From assembly GCA_903847385.1 (NCBI GenBank), contig CAINDO010000262.1, positions 1-63,734 of the forward strand: a DNA stretch of 63,734 nt, given 5' to 3'. Positions 28,825-36,468 of the stretch are shown piece by piece; positions within the stretch are counted from its first letter, which is position 1; each line of letters starts with the position of its first letter. A program made the translations under genes and the position numbers. This DNA comes from an uncultured Myxococcales bacterium (GTDB lineage Bacteria; Myxococcota_A; Bradymonadia; UBA7976; UBA1532). Under the pieces are notes generated by a model that was not told the DNA's origin, did not search any database, and worked only from the letters and a program-made list of their open reading frames with translations.

Positions 28825-30632
28825 CCCCGGATGCGCTGTTTCAGGGCGTCCGTGGGGGCCTGCTTGTAGTCCTGGATCAGGCTGCGCAGGCGCTGGGTCG
28901 AGGCCTTGATCTCGTCCGTCAGCGCCATGAGCTCCTCGAGGCCGAGCCGCGCGACGAGGGCCTCGATGAGCACGATGGTCTGCTCGACCTGCTCGATGGT
29001 GCCCTCGTTGGCCCGGGAGACGGCCCGGATCGCCGGATCGGTCTTCTCGGCGAGCGCGCCGCTGTTGGCCGAGATGGTGGTCTTCTCCGCCGCCAGGGCC
29101 TTCTCCAGCGTGCCCAGCCGGCCGGCGAGCGCCAGGTGGACCTCCTTGGGGGTCAGCTTGTCGTCCTTCATCGCCGTGACGACCTCGGCCAGCGTCTTCG
29201 TCGGCGCCTCGGTCTCGGCGACGTACACACCCACGCGGTCCGGCAGCGGCGGCAGGTCGGCGGCGGCGGCGCGGTAGTCCATCTCCAGGCGGTCGGCCAG
29301 GGCGGTCACGAAGGCGTCCACCAGGCCGTTGAGCTTCTCCATCTCCTCCTGGTGTTTCTTCTGCGGGGAGTGGATCGTCAGCCAGCGGGTGGCCGACACG
29401 CTGCGCTGCGGGCCGTCCACGCCGTTGTTGTCCAGGAACTCGACGCTGATCCCGATCTTGTCGCCGCCGGCGGCCTGGATGCGCGCGAGGTCGATCTCGT
29501 CCCCGCCCTCGACGCGTTTGCCGGTCAGCCCGGTCTGCTCGATGCGGTCCGGGTGGTCGGGGTCCGCGGCCAGCGTCAAGAGGATCGCGACCTTGGACAC
29601 GCCGTAGTCGTCGCCGCCCTCGAACTCGACCCGAATCGGCCGCAGGTCGTCGATCTCGGCGTCTGCGGAGGGCAGCTTCAGCGTCACGTTGGGCGGGTTG
29701 TCCGCCTCGAGCCGGATCAGGCGCTCCAGGGCCTCGGCCTGCGTCTCGCCGTCCTCGGTGACCACCACGAAGCGCCACTTGCCGCCCTGCGTGACGATGA
29801 AGCTCCCCTGCCCGTCCCGGGCGTCGGAGAGCACGAGCGGCACCTCGAGGGGGGCGCCGTCCGGGCCGCCGGTGGCCAGCTTCACGGCGAGCGCGCGGGC
29901 GGGCTGCAGCGTTGTGGCGCGCACGCGCACCTGCGTGCCCTTCGGCGCGTCGAAGTCGCCCGTGGAGTTGGGGATCACGCGGTCGGGGCGCTTCATGTAC
30001 TCGGGGTAGACCAGCGTGAGCTCCAGGTCGCCCACCAGGGGCCCCACGAGCCGCGCGCCGTCCACCGTGCGGGCGGGCATCAGCACGCCCAGGCCCTTGC
30101 CGAGCCACGCCGGGCCGATGATCGCCAGCACGAGCCACAGGAGCGCCACGCCGCCGGCCACGGCCAGGGGCCGTCGATTCGGGAGCAGGGGCGTCTGGGC
30201 CTGCAGGTCGACGTCCGCCAGGCGGCCCGCCACGTGGTTGGCCAGGCCCGAGACCAGCTCGGGCGTCTGCGCGCCGGGCACGCCCCACTCGCGGCCGAAC
30301 TGCACCGAGGCGATCAGGCCATCCTGCAGGTCGGGCAGGCCCCGCTCCAGGTGAGCCGCCACGGCCTCGTCCGCGGAGAAACGCCGCCACGGCCGCCACA
30401 GAAACCGCCACGCCAGCGCGCCGGCGCCCAGGAGCATCAGCGTCCAGGCGAAGAGCCGGAACGAGCGCCCGCCCGAGACCGCGGCCGCCAGCCCCGAGAG
30501 CACGAGCAGGCCCGCACCCAGCGCGGCCACGGACCACAGCAGGGTCTGCAGCGCGGCGCGCCCGCGGAGTCGCGCGCGGGTGGTCTGGAGCACATCGCCG
30601 ATGCGCTCGAAATCGAGGGGACGAGTCGACAT
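28740..30632 (-). CDS. DUF4175 protein, N-terminal half (ends in a frameshift)
   Basis: ATG 30632 gives MSTRPLDFERI; GTG 30653 is less likely. Two membrane segments near 30-75 and a third near 160-180 are followed by a beta-rich periplasmic domain (about 200-420) and helices. Real homology stops near residue 602 (DALKQRI). After that the frame becomes an Arg/Ser-rich shadow sequence of about 28 residues before a stop. Restoring one base joins it to the 27436-28824 half, giving about 1065 aa, the size expected of DUF4175 proteins. Function unknown; in related operons it sits with MoxR. Confidence 0.85.
   Translation of the reverse strand: MSTRPLDFERIGDVLQTTRARLRGRAALQTLLWSVAALGAGLLVLSGLAAAVSGGRSFRLFAWTLMLLGAGALAWRFLWRPWRRFSADEAVAAHLERGLPDLQDGLIASVQFGREWGVPGAQTPELVSGLANHVAGRLADVDLQAQTPLLPNRRPLAVAGGVALLWLVLAIIGPAWLGKGLGVLMPARTVDGARLVGPLVGDLELTLVYPEYMKRPDRVIPNSTGDFDAPKGTQVRVRATTLQPARALAVKLATGGPDGAPLEVPLVLSDARDGQGSFIVTQGGKWRFVVVTEDGETQAEALERLIRLEADNPPNVTLKLPSADAEIDDLRPIRVEFEGGDDYGVSKVAILLTLAADPDHPDRIEQTGLTGKRVEGGDEIDLARIQAAGGDKIGISVEFLDNNGVDGPQRSVSATRWLTIHSPQKKHQEEMEKLNGLVDAFVTALADRLEMDYRAAAADLPPLPDRVGVYVAETEAPTKTLAEVVTAMKDDKLTPKEVHLALAGRLGTLEKALAAEKTTISANSGALAEKTDPAIRAVSRANEGTIEQVEQTIVLIEALVARLGLEELMALTDEIKASTQRLRSLIQDYKQAPTDALKQRIRGTSSASRAASRRSASASPSCARSSRRSS
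28824..28828. other. Frameshift site in a C5 run
   Basis: CCCCC on the plus strand (GGGGG in the gene). One more G restores a continuous reading frame through DALKQRI-R-G-DIQRLKSRI. Either a base was lost in a homopolymer (mutation or sequencing error) or ribosomes slip here. Confidence 0.7.
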
Positions 30633-30728
30633 GGAAGCGGGCCGGTTTACCACACGCCTGCGGGGCGCGTCATCGGGTCAGGGGACATCGAATGAGAACC
30701 AGCACGCGTGGCGTTGGATTCCGGTCTT

Positions 30729-31961
30729 TCAGGGGGCCGGTGCGGACGCAGGCACGGACGCAGGCTCGGAGGCCGGGGCCGGGAGCGCCGGGGCCGGGAG
30801 CGCCGGCACGTCGAAGCCCTCGAAGTCGCGGGGCTCGTGGCCGCCCTGCCGGCGGTCGCGGCTGGCGTCGTACACGAAGCGGCGGGCGCGGTTGATGTGC
30901 CCCATGGGCTGGTGGGCGGCGACGCCGTGCCAGGGGTTGAACGAGAGCTCGCGGCAGAAGGCCACGCGTTTGGCGTCCGTGGTGTCCTGGGACGGGAAGA
31001 CCACGCGCCCCACGCGCACCGGCGGCGAGACGTCTTCGGGCCACGCCACGGCGGCGTTCTCGATGGGCGTCTGCGCGGGGTCGACCTGGAACTGCACGAA
31101 GAAGTCGAAACACAGCCCCTGCTGCGCGGCCAGGGCCAGGTCCTTGCGCAGGTAGTCCGGGTCGCTGTCGTCCGGCGCGCGGTCGGGCGTGCCCGCGCAG
31201 GCCTTCGTGGTGAACTTCACGGCCTGGTGGGCGCCCAGGTGGAACGCGCCGCCGCTCCAGTACCGGGCCGTGGCCATCGACGGGATGGGCTGCGTGCGCA
31301 GCAGCGCCGGCGCGCCCGTGCTCAGGTGCCCCGCCGCGAAGCCGAGCCCGGGCAGCACCCCCTTGGCGTTGGCGTGGGCGAAGGCCATGAACTCGACCGC
31401 GTTGGCCCCCACGGGCGTGGGGCTGTTGGTCATCAGGAAGTCCTGCGTGCCCCGCTCGTCGGCCATGAGCTTCGGCCCGGGCACGCCCATCAGCTTGAGC
31501 GCGAAGCCGCGGGCGTCGAGCGCGTCGTCCGACTGCTGCCAGCCCACGCCGTTGGAGAAGCGCGCCCACACCGGCCAGGGCCCCTTGCCCTCGGCGAACA
31601 CGCCGAACCGCGTGCGGGCGTCCCGATCCGGCGCCAGCTCGAAGGTGCCGTAGGCGCACCCGTGGGACTTGGCGTGGAAGCCCCGCTGCACGGGCTGCTC
31701 ACGGCTGGCCGTCTGCCGCGTCTGGATGACCCGGATCTGGTCCGTGAAGGCCCGGAAGGCCTGGGCCTCGTCCGCGGCGGTGCCCAGGTAGAACTCGGTG
31801 TTCATCGCCTCGGCACCGGGCGCTGGGGCGATCCGGGGCGCGGCGGGCGGGTCGTCCGGCTTCAGCGCGGCGATGTCCGGGGGGGTGGCCAGCGGCGGCG
31901 CGGCCCCGCAGGCGGTCGTCAGCAACAGCAGCGGCAGGCGGAGCGATTTCGTGGTGCGCAT
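30729..31961 (-). CDS. Catalase-fold lipoprotein
   Basis: 410 aa. Lipoprotein-type signal (LLLLTTAC), then a catalase-related domain. GFHAKSHGCAYGTFEL matches the distal-His strand of catalases, WARFSNG is present, and near the end comes FNPWHGVAAHQPMGHINRARRFVY, a signature of the small catalase-like heme proteins. About 30 C-terminal residues are Ala/Pro-rich. These proteins bind heme and may act on peroxides or lipids; true catalase activity is not shown. It lies just downstream of no obvious partner and is divergent from MscS. Confidence 0.88.
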   Translation of the reverse strand: MRTTKSLRLPLLLLTTACGAAPPLATPPDIAALKPDDPPAAPRIAPAPGAEAMNTEFYLGTAADEAQAFRAFTDQIRVIQTRQTASREQPVQRGFHAKSHGCAYGTFELAPDRDARTRFGVFAEGKGPWPVWARFSNGVGWQQSDDALDARGFALKLMGVPGPKLMADERGTQDFLMTNSPTPVGANAVEFMAFAHANAKGVLPGLGFAAGHLSTGAPALLRTQPIPSMATARYWSGGAFHLGAHQAVKFTTKACAGTPDRAPDDSDPDYLRKDLALAAQQGLCFDFFVQFQVDPAQTPIENAAVAWPEDVSPPVRVGRVVFPSQDTTDAKRVAFCRELSFNPWHGVAAHQPMGHINRARRFVYDASRDRRQGGHEPRDFEGFDVPALPAPALPAPASEPASVPASAPAP

Positions 31962-32058
31962 GGCGCGGCATCGTAGCCGAACGCCGCGATTTCGGCCGCG
32001 GCCTCGCGGAGCGTGTGCGAAACTCACGGTTCGATCGTCTTCCCAGTGAGGTCTCGGA

Positions 32059-32865
32059 ATGGACTGGACGCACGTTGTCGACGTGATTTTGCCGATCGCC
32101 GCGACGCAGGGCCTGCGGATCATCGGCGCCCTGGTGTTCTTCTGGGTCGCGATGCGCCTGTCCAATCTGGCGCAGCAACGCATCACGCGCGGCCTCCGGG
32201 CCCGGGACTTCGACACGACGCTGTCGCTCTTCTTCGGCAACGTCGTGCGCTGGCTGGTGCTGCTCGTCAGCATCCTGTCGATCCTGGGCATCTTCGGGGT
32301 CGAGACCTCGAGCTTCGCCGCGGTGATCGGCGCCGTCGGCCTGGCCACGGGCCTGGCGTTCCAGGGCACGCTCTCCAACTTCGCCGCCGGCGTGATGCTC
32401 CTGGTCTTCCGCCCCTTCAAGGTCGGCGACCGCATCGTCATGGGCGAGCACAAGGGCGTCGTGGCCGAGATCGGCATCTTCGCCACCGCCCTGGACACCA
32501 CGGACAAACGCCGCAAGGTGATGCCCAACAGCATGGTGAACTCCGCGGCCATCGAGAACCACAGCCACCACGAGATCCGCCGGGTGGACGTGGTCTGCCA
32601 CTTCGCCGCCGAGTGCCCGCCGGAGCGCGTCCGGGCGATGCTCGACCGCATCGGAGCCAAGTGGACCCAGCCCGGCCTGCGGACCCACGAGGTCGTGGTC
32701 AAGCGGCTGCACCCCTACGGCTCGGAGTGGGAGCTGCGGATCTTCGCGCCGATGCGCGAGCACAACGACGTGCTCTACGGCGCCCAGGAAGAAGTGTTGC
32801 AAGGCACGGTGGCGGACGGCCTGCGGGCCCCCGGCACCCTCGCCTCGAACCTCACTTCTTCATGA
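32059..32865 (+). CDS. Small-conductance mechanosensitive channel, MscS family
   Basis: 268 aa. Two or three N-terminal membrane segments, the pore helix motif GAVGLATGLAFQGTLSNFAAGVMLLVFRPF split by its Gly/Ala pattern, VGDRI at the start of the beta domain, then the cytosolic alpha/beta domain with PNS. It opens under membrane tension to release solutes. It is close to the minimal MscS length. The 3' end overlaps the convergent lipoprotein gene by 14 bases. Confidence 0.95.
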   Translation: MDWTHVVDVILPIAATQGLRIIGALVFFWVAMRLSNLAQQRITRGLRARDFDTTLSLFFGNVVRWLVLLVSILSILGIFGVETSSFAAVIGAVGLATGLAFQGTLSNFAAGVMLLVFRPFKVGDRIVMGEHKGVVAEIGIFATALDTTDKRRKVMPNSMVNSAAIENHSHHEIRRVDVVCHFAAECPPERVRAMLDRIGAKWTQPGLRTHEVVVKRLHPYGSEWELRIFAPMREHNDVLYGAQEEVLQGTVADGLRAPGTLASNLTSS

Positions 32866-33292
32866 AGGTCATGTCCTCGCCCTTCATGTTCATGATCATG
32901 CGGTCACCCTTGAAGGTGATCGTCACGTCCTCTTCCTTCTGCTTGCCCTCGGCGTCGGGCTTGCCGCCCTTCGAGTGAATGACCATCTTGTCACCCTCGA
33001 CGCTCTTCACGCTCCACTCGCCGTCCTCTTTCATCTCGCCCATCTCGACGTGGACCTTCCCGCCCTCCTGGAACTCGAAGATCATCTTGGAGCCCATCTC
33101 CTCGATCATCTTCTTGGCGAACTCCTTCTGGTCCTCGGGCATCTTCGTGAACTTCTCGCTGGCCAGGGCGGCCTGGGTGTCCATGCCCCACTTGCCGATC
33201 AGGCGCTTCTCGGGCTTCTCCGCGCAGGCGGACAGGCCGAAGGCCACGAACAGGGTCAGGGCGGCGAGGGAGAGACGGGGAGACGTACGCAT
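32852..33292 (-). CDS. Small lipoprotein, lipocalin-like
   Basis: 146 aa. Signal with lipobox LSAC (Cys 23). The mature part starts LIGKWGMDTQA, followed by alternating charged beta-strand-like segments (KMIFEFQEGGKVHVEMGEM, DGEWSVKSVEG). This suggests a small lipocalin or DUF-type beta-barrel; the family is uncertain. It is unusually Lys/Met/Glu-rich for this genome. Convergent with MscS, divergent from the ECF sigma gene. Confidence 0.85.
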   Translation of the reverse strand: MRTSPRLSLAALTLFVAFGLSACAEKPEKRLIGKWGMDTQAALASEKFTKMPEDQKEFAKKMIEEMGSKMIFEFQEGGKVHVEMGEMKEDGEWSVKSVEGDKMVIHSKGGKPDAEGKQKEEDVTITFKGDRMIMNMKGEDMTFMKK

Positions 33293-33476
33293 GGGTGACT
33301 CGCGAGTTTCGGTTCGGAGGGCCCGTCACCCCATCGGCGACGGCGCCGGCACAATGGACTCCGCCCGCGCCCCCGTCAACGCGGGCGCACGCTCTCGTCA
33401 GAATCCCGTTGCAAAAAAAGCGCCGACCGGGTGAATGAACGCCGCGCCCTCGGCGTCGAAGGAGGAGAAGAACGCG

Positions 33477-34088
33477 ATGTCGTCGATGGAAACCCCTGAC
33501 GCTGAACTCGTTGCGCGCGTCCGGGAAGGCGACCGAAACGCCTTCCGGAAGCTCGTCGAGCGGCATCGGGAGCGCATCTACCGCGTCGCGCTCGGCATGT
33601 TGCGAAATCCGGACGACGCCATGGACGCGGTGCAGGAGGTCTTCATCCGCGTGCACGGCCGCCTGACGGATTTCAAAGGAGAGTCCGCCTTCGGCACCTG
33701 GTTGGTCCGCGTGACCGTGAACTACTGCATCGACCGGCAGCGCCGGCAGAAGACGTGGGACGCGCGTTTCGTGGTCGACAACGAGTGGGAAGGGGTTTCC
33801 GAGGAGAGCCCGGAACATCAGCTCGTCAACGCGCAGATCGGTGAAGCCCTGCAGCGCGCCCTGGCCGAACTCGGCGAGGAGCACCGCACGGCGATCATGC
33901 TGCGCGAGGTGAATGGTCTGGCCTACGAAGAAATCGCCGAAGTGATGGGTTGTCCCAAAGGAACCGTGATGAGCCGACTCCACCATGCCCGCAAGAAACT
34001 CCAGGTCGCCCTGCGCCCCTTCCTCGAAGAGGCGGGGGAGCGCGACCTGGCGGATCGGGCCGGAGAAGGCGTTCGGAGGCGAGAATGA
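33477..34088 (+). CDS. ECF-type RNA polymerase sigma factor
   Basis: 203 aa from ATG 33477, preceded by GGAGGAGAAG (33461-33470); an upstream ATG at 33435 lacks such a site. Sigma region 2 is AFRKLVERHRERIYRVALGMLRNPDDAMDAVQEVFI, split by the DAxDxxQ core motif. Region 4 is LREVNGLAYEEIAEVMGCPKGTVMSRLHHARKKL. No extra domains. The stop overlaps the anti-sigma start (ATGA), the usual sign of a coupled sigma/anti-sigma pair. The inducing signal is unknown. Confidence 0.94.
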   Translation: MSSMETPDAELVARVREGDRNAFRKLVERHRERIYRVALGMLRNPDDAMDAVQEVFIRVHGRLTDFKGESAFGTWLVRVTVNYCIDRQRRQKTWDARFVVDNEWEGVSEESPEHQLVNAQIGEALQRALAELGEEHRTAIMLREVNGLAYEEIAEVMGCPKGTVMSRLHHARKKLQVALRPFLEEAGERDLADRAGEGVRRRE

Positions 34089-34687
34089 ACGATCAGGACC
34101 AGGAGAAGCTGTCGCTCTTCCTCGATGGCGCCCTCGCCCCCGAGGACGCCGCCGAGGTCGCGCGCCTCGTGGCGACGGACCCGGAGTGGAAGGCCGCGCA
34201 CCGCGCCCTGAAGCTCAGCGGCGAGATGATGCGCGCCCCCGTCGAGCAGGCTGCCCGCTCGGCGAACTTCGACGGCCTGTGGGCCGGCATCGAGGGCCGC
34301 CTGCCGGCGCCCGAGCGCGCGCCGAGCCTGCTGGAGCGCCTGCGGGCGTTCCTCACGCCTCCGGTGCTCGTGGGTTTGGCCGCCGCCGCCGCGGCCGCCG
34401 CCTATGTCGCCACCCGTCCGGCCCCGACGCCGGCGCCCGCGAGCCCGTCCCCCGGCCTCGCTGCGACGCCCCGCATCGCGCCGGCCCCCGAGTCCGCCCT
34501 GGCCGCCGCGCCGGCGGACGCCTCGGAGCCCGTGGTCATCGAGGGCATCGAGTCCGAGGGCAGCAAGACCGTGCTGGTCAGCCAGCCCGTCGAGCCCGGG
34601 GGCACCACCGTGATCTGGTTGCTGGATGCCCCGGACGCCGCCGGCGACGGCGCCGCCGCCCCCACGACCGACGACGACCCGATCTGA
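34085..34687 (+). CDS. Anti-sigma factor, single-pass membrane protein
   Basis: 200 aa. N-terminal helices (KLSLFLDGAL.PEDAAEVARLVATDPEW) resemble the anti-sigma fold but lack the zinc-binding His-x3-Cys-x2-Cys. One membrane segment lies at 93-110 (PVLVGLAAAAAAAAYVAT), followed by a Pro/Ala-rich outer part. The end, TTVIWLLD, is a short motif seen on other anti-sigma factors of this kind. It should hold the sigma factor at the inner membrane until signalled. The start overlaps the sigma stop. Confidence 0.88.
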   Translation: MNDQDQEKLSLFLDGALAPEDAAEVARLVATDPEWKAAHRALKLSGEMMRAPVEQAARSANFDGLWAGIEGRLPAPERAPSLLERLRAFLTPPVLVGLAAAAAAAAYVATRPAPTPAPASPSPGLAATPRIAPAPESALAAAPADASEPVVIEGIESEGSKTVLVSQPVEPGGTTVIWLLDAPDAAGDGAAAPTTDDDPI

Positions 34688-34703
34688 GCCGATTGAGAAA
34701 GCG

Positions 34704-35216
34704 ATGAGCAGTCCGATGTCAGTTCTACAACGATTCCGCGCAGGCCTCCTCGGGCTCGGCGCGCTGCTGGTCCTCGGTGTCCTCGCCCCCGCCGGCGACG
34801 CCGCCGCCGGGGAGCCCGGCCTCCGCCTGAAGGTCTCCGTCATCCAGGCCACCAAGGAGAAGGCCGCGCCCGACCCGGCGCTGGCCAAGATCCAGGGCGA
34901 GCTGCAGGAGGCCTTCGCCGGCTACCAGGGCTTCAAGCGGCTGCAGGCCGAGGAGAAGCTGCTCTCCAGCGACACCCCGGTGAAGCTCGAGCTGCCCAAC
35001 GGCGAGTCCGCCGAGTTCAAACACCAGGGCCTCGAGAAGAACCTGCACAAGATCCGCTTCACTCTGGCCAAGAGCAAAGTGAACCTGGACCTCAAGGCCC
35101 CGCTGAAGAAGATGTTCTACCAGGCCGGCATGAAACACGGCGGCGGCATCCTCATCCTGGCGATGTACCTCGCGCCCGTGGGCGAGCCCCCCGCGCCGGA
35201 CAAGCCCACGCCCTGA
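34704..35216 (+). CDS. Exported protein of the ECF operon, unknown function
   Basis: 170 aa, 16 bases after the anti-sigma gene. A signal peptide (about 10-33, ending DAAAG) precedes a mature domain that starts RLKVSVIQATKEKAAPDP and contains GYQGFKRLQAEEKLLSSDTPV. Members with this look are often third genes in sigma/anti-sigma operons, but no activity is known to me. It could sense or report an envelope state to the anti-sigma factor (inference). Confidence 0.82.
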   Translation: MSSPMSVLQRFRAGLLGLGALLVLGVLAPAGDAAAGEPGLRLKVSVIQATKEKAAPDPALAKIQGELQEAFAGYQGFKRLQAEEKLLSSDTPVKLELPNGESAEFKHQGLEKNLHKIRFTLAKSKVNLDLKAPLKKMFYQAGMKHGGGILILAMYLAPVGEPPAPDKPTP

Positions 35217-35240
35217 ACGGGCGCATCGCGCGGCGTGAGA

Positions 35241-35275
35241 TTGACACGCCGCGTCGCCTGTGGGCGGATCCGCCC
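35241..35275 (+). promoter_or_regulatory. TTGACA box and 14-bp palindrome before the TPR gene
   Basis: TTGACA at 35241-35246 is a perfect -35 box. The perfect palindrome GGGCGGATCCGCCC occupies 35262-35275 and covers the place of the -10 box; the start codon follows two bases later. It could be a repressor-covered promoter with almost no leader, or a hairpin that ends the ECF transcript. Confidence 0.4.
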
Positions 35276-35277
35276 GC

Positions 35278-36459
35278 ATGAGCACATCGAACGTCCGTAC
35301 GGCCGCCTTGCTGGCCGTCCTCGCCGCCGGCGGCCTGCCCCTCGCCCTGAACGAGTGGAACCGCCTGCTGCAACGCCGTGGGTCCGAAGCCCGCGCCATG
35401 GCCTTCGCCACCACGGCCGAGGCCGCCCGGCAGACCGGCGACCTGGACCTGGCCGCCTCGGCCTTCACCGAGGCGGTCGCCGCTTCCCCGGACCACGGCC
35501 TGCACCGGGAGCGCCTGCTGGACACGCAGGTCGAGCAGCTCCTGGCGGGCTCGGCCCAGCTCACGCCGCGCAGCGCCCGAAGGCTCGCCGCCGAGCTGGC
35601 CACCGCCCTGGCCGGGCCCAAGGCCGGCGACGCCCGCTACACCCTGGCCATGGGCCGGCTCCTGCAACTGCGCGAGCAGTCCGAGCCGGCGCGGGCCCTG
35701 TTCCAGAAGGTGGTGGAGCGGTCGCCGGACAACGCGCAGGCGCAGCTCTTCCTGGGCGACGCGTGGCTCAAGGCCGGCAAGTACGAAGACGCCGCGGTGG
35801 CCCTGGAGCGCGCCACCACGCTCGATCCCAAGAACGCCGACGCCCGCTTCGCGCTCGGCCAGACGCGGCTGTTCCAGGAGAAGTTCCAGGACGCCGAGGG
35901 CCTGCTCTCCGAGGCCGCCCTGACGCTGAACCGCAACCCCGTGCTGCTGCGCGGGCTTGGCAAGGCGCAGCTGCGACTCGAGAAGTTCGCCGACGCCGTC
36001 AACAGCCTGGAGCGCGCCCTGACGCTCGACCGGAACCTGGACGGCGTGCACGCGCTGCTCGGCGAGGCCTACGCCAACGCCGGCAAGGTCGAGGCCGCCA
36101 TCGGCGCGCTGCGCGTGGCCTGGGAGAAGTCCCAGGACGTCAACGCCTACCGCAACCTGGGCCGCGTGCTGCTGCAGGTCGGCCGCCACGCCGAGGCCGT
36201 GCAGGTCTTCAAGACGCTGCAGGCGCTCGACCCCCAGGATCCCGAGCCGTTGATCGCCCTGTCCATGGCGGCCCAGGCCGCCGGGGACCTGGAGTCCGCG
36301 ACGCTCGCGCTGAAGCGGGCGGACGAGCTGGTGAGCAAGGCCGCGGATCCCGCCGTGGTCGAGCAGTGGAAGAAGGTCGTGGACCAGCGGCGGGCCGGGT
36401 TGGCGCAGGCGCTGGCCGGTGGCGCAGCAAAGGCGGCCAGGGCGCCGAAGCGCCCCTGA
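35278..36459 (+). CDS. Exported or anchored TPR-repeat protein
   Basis: 393 aa from ATG 35278 (GTG 35260 is possible). A short hydrophobic N-terminus (AALLAVLAAGGLPLA) acts as anchor or signal. About eight tetratricopeptide repeats follow, with typical A-x-x-F-L-G-D-A-x-L-K-x-G-K-Y-x-x-A patterns and PDNAQA/PKNADA turns. It probably scaffolds proteins in the periplasm or at the membrane. It ends 9 bases before the convergent lamin-tail lipoprotein. Confidence 0.88.
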   Translation: MSTSNVRTAALLAVLAAGGLPLALNEWNRLLQRRGSEARAMAFATTAEAARQTGDLDLAASAFTEAVAASPDHGLHRERLLDTQVEQLLAGSAQLTPRSARRLAAELATALAGPKAGDARYTLAMGRLLQLREQSEPARALFQKVVERSPDNAQAQLFLGDAWLKAGKYEDAAVALERATTLDPKNADARFALGQTRLFQEKFQDAEGLLSEAALTLNRNPVLLRGLGKAQLRLEKFADAVNSLERALTLDRNLDGVHALLGEAYANAGKVEAAIGALRVAWEKSQDVNAYRNLGRVLLQVGRHAEAVQVFKTLQALDPQDPEPLIALSMAAQAAGDLESATLALKRADELVSKAADPAVVEQWKKVVDQRRAGLAQALAGGAAKAARAPKRP

Positions 36460-36468
36460 AAACGGCCC

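Noticed and set aside
32852..32865. Overlap of MscS and lipoprotein 3' ends as a sign of misannotation
   Set aside because: Both frames are strongly supported. A 14-base tail-to-tail overlap is normal in compact genomes.
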